A stretch of DNA of 14,690 nucleotides from Prevotella sp. UBA4341 (GCA_002393705.1 DGTH01000176.1:15873-30562); one strand, 5' to 3'. Shown: positions 5,753-11,772, counted from the first letter of the stretch. Translations and numbers: made by a program. Notes: generated from the letters alone by a model not told the origin.

Positions 5753-6441
5753 ATAAAGAAAACAGAGAACCCCGTCAAAGCCCTCCTCCCCTCTGGGGAG
5801 GCCGGGAGGGGTCTTCGGAGAGGTTGCCAGGCAGGTTATTAATCTTTTCTGCTCCTTCGGGTAGCGGCAAGTCAACCATAGTGCAATGGCTTATGATGGA
5901 GCATCCGGAGCTGAAGCTGGCTTTCAGCATCAGCTGTACGTCTCGTCAGCCACGCGGCACCGAGCAGGACGGCGTTGAATACTTCTTCCTGTCGGAAACG
6001 GAATTTCGTGAGCGTATAGGGCGGGGCGAGTTCTTAGAGTACGAGGAGGTCTATCAGGGACGCTTCTACGGCACGCTGAAGTCGCAGGTAGAACGCCAGT
6101 TGGAGGCCGGCCAGAACGTGGTGTTCGACGTTGACGTGAAAGGGGGCGTGAACATCAAGAAGTTCTATGGTGACCGTGCTTTGAGCCTTTTCATCCAGCC
6201 CCCCTCTATAGCCGAGCTGCGCCGCCGCTTGGAGGGTCGTGCTACCGACAGCCCCGAGGCCATTGAGCAGCGACTGGCCAAGGCCGAATACGAACTGACG
6301 TTTGCCAGACAGTTCGACAAGGTGGTGGTCAACGATGACCTGGCACAGGCTAAACAGCTTACGCTGGAGATAGTGAGGGATTTTTTAACCCCTCCCGACC
6401 TCCCCAAAGGGGAGGAGGGCCTTCATGGGCTCCGGAAATAA
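5749..6441 (+). CDS. gmk: Guanylate kinase with repeat-encoded extensions at both ends
   Basis: Phosphorylates GMP to GDP with ATP in the cytoplasm; essential for nucleotide supply. The P-loop region SAPSGSGKST lies at residues 34-43, followed by the GMP-binding segment SISCTSRQPRG and VEYFFLSETEFRE, then FLEYEEVYQGRFYGTL and VVFDVDVKGG. The product is 230 residues against about 190-205 for relatives. The excess is repeat-encoded: residues 9-21 (RQSPPPLWGGREG, copy 4) before the P-loop strand, and the end after RDFL (TPPDLPKGEEGLHGLRK, copy 5), where Bacteroides homologues usually stop. ATG 5749 overlaps the DUF559 stop. A TTG just after copy 4 is a possible alternative start that would make copy 4 leader sequence; this cannot be settled here. 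Six bases separate its stop from the nadD ATG. Confidence 0.94.
   Translation: MNKENREPRQSPPPLWGGREGSSERLPGRLLIFSAPSGSGKSTIVQWLMMEHPELKLAFSISCTSRQPRGTEQDGVEYFFLSETEFRERIGRGEFLEYEEVYQGRFYGTLKSQVERQLEAGQNVVFDVDVKGGVNIKKFYGDRALSLFIQPPSIAELRRRLEGRATDSPEAIEQRLAKAEYELTFARQFDKVVVNDDLAQAKQLTLEIVRDFLTPPDLPKGEEGLHGLRK
5770..5812 (-). repeat. Palindromic element copy 4, inside gmk 5' end
   Basis: On the minus strand this is ACCCCTCCCGGCCTCCCC, AGA loop, GGGGAGGAGG, tail GCTTTGACGGGG. It is antisense to gmk and is read as RQSPPPLWGGREG, the same frame as the tsaB copy. The tail has TTGACGG rather than TTCACGG. Confidence 0.9.
6387..6433 (+). repeat. Palindromic element copy 5, at gmk 3' end
   Basis: AACCCCTCCCGACCTCCCC, AAA, GGGGAGGAGG, tail GCCTTCATGGGCTCC. 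In sense orientation it is translated as TPPDLPKGEEGLHGL directly after the usual Gmk C-terminus. It forms an inverted pair with copy 6, 35 bases away. Confidence 0.9.
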
Positions 6442-6447
6442 ACAACA

Positions 6448-7059
6448 ATGCGTATGGGTAGTACAACAGGAAGTCCGTCAAGGCCCTCCTCCCCTTTGGG
6501 GAGGCCGGGAGGGGTATCAGTCGGCCTCTTCGGCGGCTCGTTTAACCCTATTCATGTGGGGCATGTCGCTTTGGCAAAGGCACTACGTGAACATTGCCAT
6601 TTGGACGAAGTATGGCTCATGGTGTCGCCCCAGAATCCGTTGAAGCGGCAGGCTGATTTGTTGGACGACCGGCAGCGTTATGAGATGGCACAGCTGGCAC
6701 TTCGCAACGTGGAGGGGGTGAGAGCCTCTGACTATGAGTTTCAGTTGCCACGGCCGTCCTATACTTGGAACACGCTGCAGCACTTGCGACAAGATTTCCC
6801 CGAGACGACGTTTACGCTGATTGTAGGCGGTGACAACTGGGCTCATTTTGAACGCTGGTATCATTGGAAAGATATTCTCAGGAACCACCGTGTGGTAGTA
6901 TATCCTCGTGCCCCGTACCCCGGGACCATAGAACTGCCGCTCATGGATGTGTCAAGTACCGATATCCGTCATCGAATCCGTACCGGCCAGTCTGTTGACG
7001 GACTGGTACCGGAACCGGTAGTAACCTATATCGAGGAACATCATCTGTATGCAGAGTAA
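6448..7059 (+). CDS. nadD: Nicotinate-nucleotide adenylyltransferase with repeat-encoded N-terminal insert
   Basis: Forms deamido-NAD from nicotinate mononucleotide and ATP in NAD biosynthesis. The nucleotidyltransferase signature VGLFGGSFNPIHVGH lies at about 25-39 and the second motif SSTDIR at 169-174. The core matches the family, at about 180-190 residues. In relatives GGSFNP sits near residue 8; here it is pushed to residue 29 because copy 6 encodes SPSRPSSPLGRPGGV between residues 9 and 23. No ATG or GTG occurs between the repeat and the signature, so translation must run through it. Start ATG 6448 is followed by an in-frame ATG at 6454, and either could serve. The 3' end overlaps the next gene by 11 bases. 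Confidence 0.94.
   Translation: MRMGSTTGSPSRPSSPLGRPGGVSVGLFGGSFNPIHVGHVALAKALREHCHLDEVWLMVSPQNPLKRQADLLDDRQRYEMAQLALRNVEGVRASDYEFQLPRPSYTWNTLQHLRQDFPETTFTLIVGGDNWAHFERWYHWKDILRNHRVVVYPRAPYPGTIELPLMDVSSTDIRHRIRTGQSVDGLVPEPVVTYIEEHHLYAE
6469..6515 (-). repeat. Palindromic element copy 6, inside nadD 5' end
   Basis: On the minus strand this is ACCCCTCCCGGCCTCCCC, AAA, GGGGAGGAGG, tail GCCTTGACGGACTTCC. It is read antisense as SPSRPSSPLGRPGGV. In the consensus this frame would hit TGA in the tail (CCGTGAA); here the base is changed to give CCGTCAA, which keeps nadD open. Confidence 0.9.
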
Positions 7060-8902
7060 TACCGGCACGGGTCAACAGACTCCTCTTTGGGAACGGTTAT
7101 TGGAAGTTCCCTTCCGTCCTATTCGTGAGAACCTCGTGTTCTTCGTCTGCATGTTTGCGCTGGGCTATTTGTGTACGCAGTTGCAGATAACCCTGCACTT
7201 GGCTGGTGCCAAGCCCTACGAGCTGTCTGCCCCAGAGTTGTACTTCGACCTTTACGTGCTTTGTTGCCTGCTGTTGCTTGTTCCCCAAAAAGTGCGCCCT
7301 TACGTGCGCTGGGTGGTTGCCCTGGTGCTTTATGCCATCGCCTTGGTCGATATGTTCTGCTACGTACGCTTCGAATCGACCCTCACCCCCACCATGCTCA
7401 TGCTGGCCTTAGAGACCGACGGCCGCGAGACCTCGGAGTTCTTCCGCTCCTACGTCGGCTGGGACCTGCTCTTCACCAAGTTTGGCTGGCTGCTTCTGGT
7501 GATGGCCGCCCACTTGGGGTGGGCGGCTTCTAGGGCTTCTAGGGCTTCTAGGGCTTCTAGGGCTTCTATGGCCTCTATGGCTTCTGGGGCTTCTGGGGCT
7601 TCTAGGGTTTCTATGGCCCATTGGCCTTACGCCATCCTGGCTGCTGGCTTGCTGGCGGTCTGTGCTGTCGTTGTCTGGCCCAACAAGACGGCCATGTGGA
7701 GGCTCTTCAGTCACGACACCATCGGCCAGGTAGAGCACGACCTGACGCGCAAGGACTGTGCCAACCTCTACTTGCCCGTCTATAGGCTGGCCTTCAGCCT
7801 CTATGCCAACCATTTGGCGGCCCGCCAGGTCAGCCAGCTGGATGTAGCACGCCAGCACATCGTTGTGGATAGCTGCTCGCATCTTACACCCAACATCGTG
7901 CTCATTATCGGCGAGAGCTACAACCGCTACCACTCGCAGCTCTACGGCTACGACATGCCCACCACGCCTCGGCAGCTGGAGCGTGCCAAGGACAGCTCGC
8001 TCGTGGTCTTCACCGACGTGGTGGCTCCGTGGAACCTTACGAGCTACGTCTTCAAGCACTTTCTTTCGCTGCATGCCGTGGGCGACGCGGGCGAGTGGTG
8101 CGACGCGCCCCTCTTCCCCGAGGTGTTCCGCAAGGCGGGCTATAGGGTCGCGTTTCTTACCAACCAGTTCATGTCGAAACCCACGGAGAAGGTTTATGAC
8201 TTCAGCGGAGGCTTCTTCCTGAACAACCCCAAGCTCAGCTCGCAGCTCTTCGACGAGCGTAACCCGCAGCTCTTCACCTACGATGAAGGCTTGCTGTCGT
8301 ACTACGACCAGATGACCCGTGACGACCGCCCCGCGCTGACCATCTTCCACCTCATGGGCCAGCACCTGGACTACTACGCCCGCTACCCCAAGAACCGCCG
8401 CCACTTCAAGCCTGCCGACTACCACCGGCCCGACCTCAGCCAGAAGCGGCTGGGCGTGCTGGCCGACTACGACAACTCGCTGCTCTATAACGACTCGGTG
8501 GTCAACGAGGTGCTGCGGCGTTACGAACAGCAGGATGCCGTAGTCATCTACATGCCCGACCACGCTGAAGAAGCCCACAACCCGCCACGTCCCATGTATG
8601 GCCGCCTGCACTCGGTGCAGATAGACTACCGCCTGGCACGCGAGGAGTTTGAGATTCCCTTCTGGATATGGTGTTCGCCCCTGAACCGCGAGCGCCACCC
8701 CCACATCTACGAAGCCGTCAGGGCGGCACGTCAGCGTCCTTTTATGACCGACAACCTGCCCCACCTGTTGCTACGGCTGGCCGGCATCCATAGCCCCCTC
8801 TACCGTCCGCAGTACGACCTGCTCTCCACGCAGTTTGACAGCCTGCGCCCCCGCCTGCTGAAGAACCAGAAGGACTATAACAAGTTGAAGGTAGAGCGTT
8901 GA
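7049..8902 (+). CDS. Inner-membrane sulfatase-fold transferase, phosphoethanolamine-transferase-like
   Basis: A 617-residue protein with a hydrophobic multi-pass N-terminal part (to about residue 215) and a periplasmic alkaline-phosphatase/sulfatase domain. Motifs match EptA/Mcr-type phosphoethanolamine transferases: NIVLIIGESYNRYHSQLYGY (metal ligand E289), PWNLTSYVFKHFLS with the probable nucleophile T331, FHLMGQHLDYYARYP (H439) and VVIYMPDHAEE (D504, H505). The likely reaction is moving phosphoethanolamine from phosphatidylethanolamine to lipid A or another envelope glycan; the acceptor cannot be told from sequence. Between two hydrophobic segments, residues 160-189 are ten Ala-Ser-X triplets encoded by a 9-bp tandem repeat. 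The ATG overlaps the nadD 3' end by 11 bases. Its neighbours are two acyltransferases, suggesting an envelope-modification cluster. Confidence 0.85.
   Translation: MQSNTGTGQQTPLWERLLEVPFRPIRENLVFFVCMFALGYLCTQLQITLHLAGAKPYELSAPELYFDLYVLCCLLLLVPQKVRPYVRWVVALVLYAIALVDMFCYVRFESTLTPTMLMLALETDGRETSEFFRSYVGWDLLFTKFGWLLLVMAAHLGWAASRASRASRASRASMASMASGASGASRVSMAHWPYAILAAGLLAVCAVVVWPNKTAMWRLFSHDTIGQVEHDLTRKDCANLYLPVYRLAFSLYANHLAARQVSQLDVARQHIVVDSCSHLTPNIVLIIGESYNRYHSQLYGYDMPTTPRQLERAKDSSLVVFTDVVAPWNLTSYVFKHFLSLHAVGDAGEWCDAPLFPEVFRKAGYRVAFLTNQFMSKPTEKVYDFSGGFFLNNPKLSSQLFDERNPQLFTYDEGLLSYYDQMTRDDRPALTIFHLMGQHLDYYARYPKNRRHFKPADYHRPDLSQKRLGVLADYDNSLLYNDSVVNEVLRRYEQQDAVVIYMPDHAEEAHNPPRPMYGRLHSVQIDYRLAREEFEIPFWIWCSPLNRERHPHIYEAVRAARQRPFMTDNLPHLLLRLAGIHSPLYRPQYDLLSTQFDSLRPRLLKNQKDYNKLKVER
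7525..7614 (+). repeat. Ten-unit 9-bp tandem repeat within the transferase gene
   Basis: The unit is GGCTTCTAG, repeated ten times without gaps. The first four units are identical, and later units vary (GGCTTCTAT, GGCCTCTAT, GGCTTCTGG, GGTTTCTAT). The unit length is three codons, so gain or loss of units keeps the frame. It encodes ASR, ASM and ASG triplets. Confidence 0.95.
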
Positions 8903-8943
8903 GTGCAATAAATCGAAAATCCGTAAATCGTAAATATACAAAG

Positions 8944-10053
8944 GTGTTAACACGAAAAGAATGTTCAGCCCTGCGCGGCATAGCCATCCTCGGCATCATG
9001 CTGCATAACTACTGCCACTGGTTGCGCGTGGCCGTCAAGGAAAACGAGTTTACCTTCTCCGAGGCCAACAATGAGCGGTTGCTCAGCGTGCTCGCCGACC
9101 CTGACTGGAATCTGCCCATCCACCTGCTTTCCTACTTCGGCCACTACGGCGTGCCCCTTTTCCTCTTCCTCAGCGGCTATGGGTTGGTGAAGAAATATGA
9201 AACCCCTACAACCCCTCCCTGCCTTCCCAAAGGGGAGGGGTTTGCGGGCTGGTGCAGGCTCCACTACCTCAAACTCTTCCGCATGATGATTGTGGGCTTC
9301 GTGCTCTTCCTCGTGGTTGACAACGTGACGCCTGGCGCCCACCGTTACCAGTTGCTCGACGTGGTGGCCCAGCTGCTCATGTTCAACAACCTGCTGCCGT
9401 CGCCCGATAAGGTCATCTGGCCCGGGCCGTTCTGGTTCTTCGGGCTGATGATGCAGCTCTACATCGTCTATCGGCTGCTCGTCTGTCGTCGCCATTGGGG
9501 CTTTGTCGTGGGGCTTATCGCCCTCTGCTGGCTGGTACAGCTGCCCTTCCTCGGCGATGTAGCCACGCTAAACTGGCTGCGCTACAACTGCGTCAGCGGC
9601 ATGTTGCCCTTCGGGCTCGGCGTGCTGGCGGGGCGCTACGGCGGACGGTTATGTTTACCTGGCGGGAAAACCGCTGGGCGCTCTGGGGACGGGGATGCCA
9701 CCGGGCACTCTGGGGGCGCTGTGTCAGTGGCGCTGCTGGTGCTGGGCGTGCTTTTGGCGGTGGCGGGGTGCTTGCTCTCGGCCCATACCTGGCTGTGGGT
9801 GCCGGCGTTGGTCGTCGTGGCTGGTGTAGGCCTGGTGAAGCTGCTGCCGCAGTGGCTCATGGAGTGGCTCGTCTGGACGGGCGGCATTTCGGCTGCCATG
9901 TTTGTGGCCCACCCCGCACTGCGTAAGCTCTTCATCCCCATCTCTCATCGCGGCGACCTCTGGACGGGGTTGCTGCTCTACGTCGTAGCCACGGTGTTCG
10001 TGTCATGGCTCGTTCAACTCGTTATTGACAAGATGCCCAAGCCACAGTCATGA
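8944..10053 (+). CDS. Membrane acyltransferase (acyltransferase family 3, OafA-like), first of two
   Basis: A polytopic inner-membrane protein of the acyltransferase-3 family, which O-acylates sugars of surface glycans or lipids. The family start CSALRGIAILGIMLHNYCHW carries the conserved Arg and the His near the first membrane segment. It is followed by YFGHYGVPLFLFLSGYGLVK, and further hydrophobic segments run to the C-terminus. Copy 7 of the palindromic element inserts TTPPCLPKGEGFAG between GLVKKYE and RLHYLKLFR. A Gly-rich loop (about 9655-9720) is a second unusual segment. GTG 8944 is chosen because the family homology starts just after it; a TTG at 8899, overlapping the upstream stop, is the alternative and would add 15 residues encoded by AT-rich repeat. 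Its stop overlaps the next start (ATGA). The substrate is unknown. Confidence 0.85.
   Translation: MLTRKECSALRGIAILGIMLHNYCHWLRVAVKENEFTFSEANNERLLSVLADPDWNLPIHLLSYFGHYGVPLFLFLSGYGLVKKYETPTTPPCLPKGEGFAGWCRLHYLKLFRMMIVGFVLFLVVDNVTPGAHRYQLLDVVAQLLMFNNLLPSPDKVIWPGPFWFFGLMMQLYIVYRLLVCRRHWGFVVGLIALCWLVQLPFLGDVATLNWLRYNCVSGMLPFGLGVLAGRYGGRLCLPGGKTAGRSGDGDATGHSGGAVSVALLVLGVLLAVAGCLLSAHTWLWVPALVVVAGVGLVKLLPQWLMEWLVWTGGISAAMFVAHPALRKLFIPISHRGDLWTGLLLYVVATVFVSWLVQLVIDKMPKPQS
9210..9250 (+). repeat. Palindromic element copy 7, inside the first acyltransferase
   Basis: AACCCCTCCCTGCCTTCCC, AAA, GGGGAGGGG, with a diverged tail (TTTGCGGGCT). It is in sense orientation and reads TPPCLPKGEGFAG. It shares CCCTACAACCCCTCCC across its 5' edge with the inverse of copy 10. 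Confidence 0.82.
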
Positions 10054-11051
10054 AGCCCGTATCACTGCACGACCTGAGCCGCTTTCGCGGCGAACTGATG
10101 GGCGTGGCCATGCTCGCCGTCATGATGTTCCACGTGGGCTTTACGCGTCACGATACCTTCTGGTTCTGCGTCAACCGCTGCGGCAACGTTGGCGTCGATA
10201 TGTTCCTCTTCCTCAGTGGCATTGGCCTCTGGTACGCCTGGACGAAAGCCCCCTCTTTGGGCGAGGGGTGGGGGAGGCTTCCTCTGTTTTACCGCCGCCG
10301 CTTTCAGCGCATTTACCCTGCCTGGCTGATGCTCTCCAGCCTTTACTATATACCTCTATATATAAAGGGCAAGTTCACGCTGTGGCAGACCGTGGGCAAT
10401 GTGCTCATAGGCTGGCGCTTGTGGAGCGGCTTCGTCGATGAGTTCTGGTTTATCCCCATGATTCTGGTCTTCTACCTCGTGGCCCCGTTCTATATGAAGC
10501 TCATTCAGAATCGTCCTGTGTGGCGGTGGCTGCCGTTGGTGGCTATGGTGTTCTGCGTACTGCTGCAATACTGGAAACCGCTCAACACATCCCTGGGACA
10601 CCTGGAAATCCTGTTCAGCCGTGTGCCTATCTTCTTGCTCGGCATAAATGCCGGTCTGTGGGTGAAGGAGGAACGGCAGTTGCCAGCTGACGCCCTGTGG
10701 TTGCTCCTGCTCACTTTTGTGCTGAGTTTGGGCGTATGCGTGAATTTCGAGAACGGACTGCGGGGCCGCTTCCCGCTGTTCCTGGAGCGTATGGTCTATA
10801 TACCGCTCAGCATGTCGGCCCTCCTGCTGTTGTCGAGAGCTTTTTCACGTGCTCCGCAGTGGCTGCTGAAGACCTTGGCCTTCGTCGGCTCGCTCAGTCT
10901 GGAACTTTATCTTGTTCATGTTAACTTTGTGCTGAAGTACCTGCGACCGCTCGACCTGGGCTTCTGGCTTACGCTGCTGCTCATGACGGCCGCGTCGCTC
11001 GCCTTGGCCTGGCTGGTGCATCGGCTCTTATCCTTACTGATAAAACAATGA
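10050..11051 (+). CDS. Membrane acyltransferase (acyltransferase family 3), second of two
   Basis: A 333-residue polytopic membrane protein of the same acyltransferase-3 family. The N-terminus FRGELMGVAMLAVMMFHVGF has the conserved Arg and His, followed by GNVGVDMFLFLSGIGLWYAW and RRRFQRIYPAWL, which are typical family blocks. Many hydrophobic segments follow, ending LSLELYLVHVNFVLKYLRPL. Between YAWT and FYRRRFQ a divergent GC-rich element (10245-10280) encodes KAPSLGEGWGRL, at the same topological place as the insert in the previous gene. It overlaps both neighbours by four bases (ATGA), implying translational coupling. The two acyltransferases differ clearly in sequence, so they probably have different substrates; neither substrate can be named. 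Confidence 0.87.
   Translation: MKPVSLHDLSRFRGELMGVAMLAVMMFHVGFTRHDTFWFCVNRCGNVGVDMFLFLSGIGLWYAWTKAPSLGEGWGRLPLFYRRRFQRIYPAWLMLSSLYYIPLYIKGKFTLWQTVGNVLIGWRLWSGFVDEFWFIPMILVFYLVAPFYMKLIQNRPVWRWLPLVAMVFCVLLQYWKPLNTSLGHLEILFSRVPIFLLGINAGLWVKEERQLPADALWLLLLTFVLSLGVCVNFENGLRGRFPLFLERMVYIPLSMSALLLLSRAFSRAPQWLLKTLAFVGSLSLELYLVHVNFVLKYLRPLDLGFWLTLLLMTAASLALAWLVHRLLSLLIKQ
10245..10280 (-). repeat. Divergent relative of the palindromic element, inside the second acyltransferase
   Basis: Plus-strand sequence AAAGCCCCCTCTTTGGG, then CGAGGGGTGGGGGAGGCTTC. It shares composition, a TTTGGG loop and GGGGAGG with the main family, but the stem is rearranged and pairing is poorer. It may be a separate subfamily or a decayed copy. 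Confidence 0.55.
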
Positions 11052-11728
11052 AGAAACTCTTAGTATTCGACTTCGACGGCACGCTGACTACGCGCGACAC
11101 GTTTCTGCTCTTCATTCGCTACGCCTGCGGAGAGGGGGCTTTCCTTCGTGGCATGCTGCGCTACGGTCTGCAGTTAGTGCTCATGAAGCTGCGTCTCCTC
11201 AATAACAACAAGGTCAAGGAGCGCGTCTTCAGTCACTTCTTCCGTGGCTGGTCGGAGCAGCGCTTTACGGAGTGTGGCCGTTCCTTTGCCCGTCAGTATC
11301 GTCACATCCTCCGTCCGGACACTGTCACCATCCTGCAAAAGGTTCAGCAGGAGGGCAACCACGTGCTCATCTGTACGGCCAGCATCGTGCAGTGGGTGCA
11401 GCCCTTCTTCCCAGAAGTAGAGGTGGTGGGGACGGAACCCGAAACTCTCCAACCCCTCCCGGCCTCCCCAAAGGGGAGGGGTGCCTTCACGGACTCCGAT
11501 GCCGGCGCCCGCGTCTTGACCGGGAGGTTCAGTACCCCCAACTGCTACGGCCCAGAAAAGGTACGCAGACTAAAGGAATATTTAGGAAATACGGACCCCA
11601 TGAAGGCCCACCTCCCCTTTGGGGAGGCCGGGAGGGGTTGTAGGGATTCTGCTATCATTGCTTACGGCGACAGCCGTGGCGACCGTGAACTCTTGGCATG
11701 GGCCGACGAAGGAATCATGGTTAAATAG
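11048..11728 (+). CDS. HAD-superfamily (subfamily IB, SerB-like) phosphatase with two repeat insertions
   Basis: A soluble HAD hydrolase. The nucleophile motif is FDFDGTLTTRDT (D8, D10), motif II is LICTASI, and the acidic motif is YGDSRGD at 206-212. STPNCYGPEKVRRLKEYL carries the conserved Lys, as in HAD-IB proteins. The substrate is unknown: phosphoserine phosphatase-like, or a lipid or sugar phosphatase given the envelope neighbours. Two palindromic elements are translated: copy 9 as QPLPASPKGRGAFTDS (about 135-150), between VVGTE and the LTGRF block, and copy 10 as MKAHLPFGEAGRGC (about 186-199), just before the acidic motif. The conserved motifs remain in frame and order. It overlaps the upstream gene by four bases. 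The stop codon and last residues come from an 8-bp AT-rich array. Confidence 0.87.
   Translation: MKKLLVFDFDGTLTTRDTFLLFIRYACGEGAFLRGMLRYGLQLVLMKLRLLNNNKVKERVFSHFFRGWSEQRFTECGRSFARQYRHILRPDTVTILQKVQQEGNHVLICTASIVQWVQPFFPEVEVVGTEPETLQPLPASPKGRGAFTDSDAGARVLTGRFSTPNCYGPEKVRRLKEYLGNTDPMKAHLPFGEAGRGCRDSAIIAYGDSRGDRELLAWADEGIMVK
11451..11497 (+). repeat. Palindromic element copy 9, inside the HAD gene
   Basis: AACCCCTCCCGGCCTCCCC, AAA, GGGGAGGGG, tail TGCCTTCACGGACTCC. This is close to the family consensus. It is in sense orientation and reads PLPASPKGRGAFTDS. Confidence 0.92.
11593..11639 (-). repeat. Palindromic element copy 10, inside the HAD gene
   Basis: On the minus strand this is AACCCCTCCCGGCCTCCCC, AAA, GGGGAGGTGG, tail GCCTTCATGGGGTCC. 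It is antisense to the gene and reads MKAHLPFGEAGRG. It lies 95 bases from copy 9 in the opposite orientation. Confidence 0.92.
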
Positions 11729-11765
11729 TTAATTAGTCAAATAGTAAAATAGTAAAATGGTCAAA
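11718..11765 (+). repeat. Six-unit 8-bp AT-rich array at the HAD gene end
   Basis: Units TGGTTAAA, TAGTTAAT, TAGTCAAA, TAGTAAAA, TAGTAAAA and TGGTCAAA run without gaps. The first unit covers the last codons of the HAD gene, and the second supplies its TAG stop. The array fills almost all of the 44-base gap before the next gene. Confidence 0.85.
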
Positions 11766-11772
11766 TAAGAAG

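Noticed and set aside
7409..8764. Long antisense open frame (about 450 residues) opposite the transferase gene
   Set aside because: The plus strand encodes a sulfatase-fold protein with all its motifs. The antisense frame has low-complexity composition typical of the shadow of a GC-rich gene.
848..11639. CRISPR array formed by the GC-rich repeats
   Set aside because: Copies are irregularly spaced over kilobases, in both orientations, and lie inside unrelated genes. There are no regular spacers and no cas genes.
11451..11639. Copies 9 and 10 as ends of one mobile element that brought in the DNA between them
   Set aside because: The sequence between them encodes the conserved HAD segment LTGRF...NCYGPEKVRRL, which belongs to the host gene.
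848..11639. Sequencing or assembly artefact (adapter or repeated misassembly)
   Set aside because: Copies differ from each other by several bases, have different boundaries and orientations, and each keeps the local frame, which an artefact would not do.
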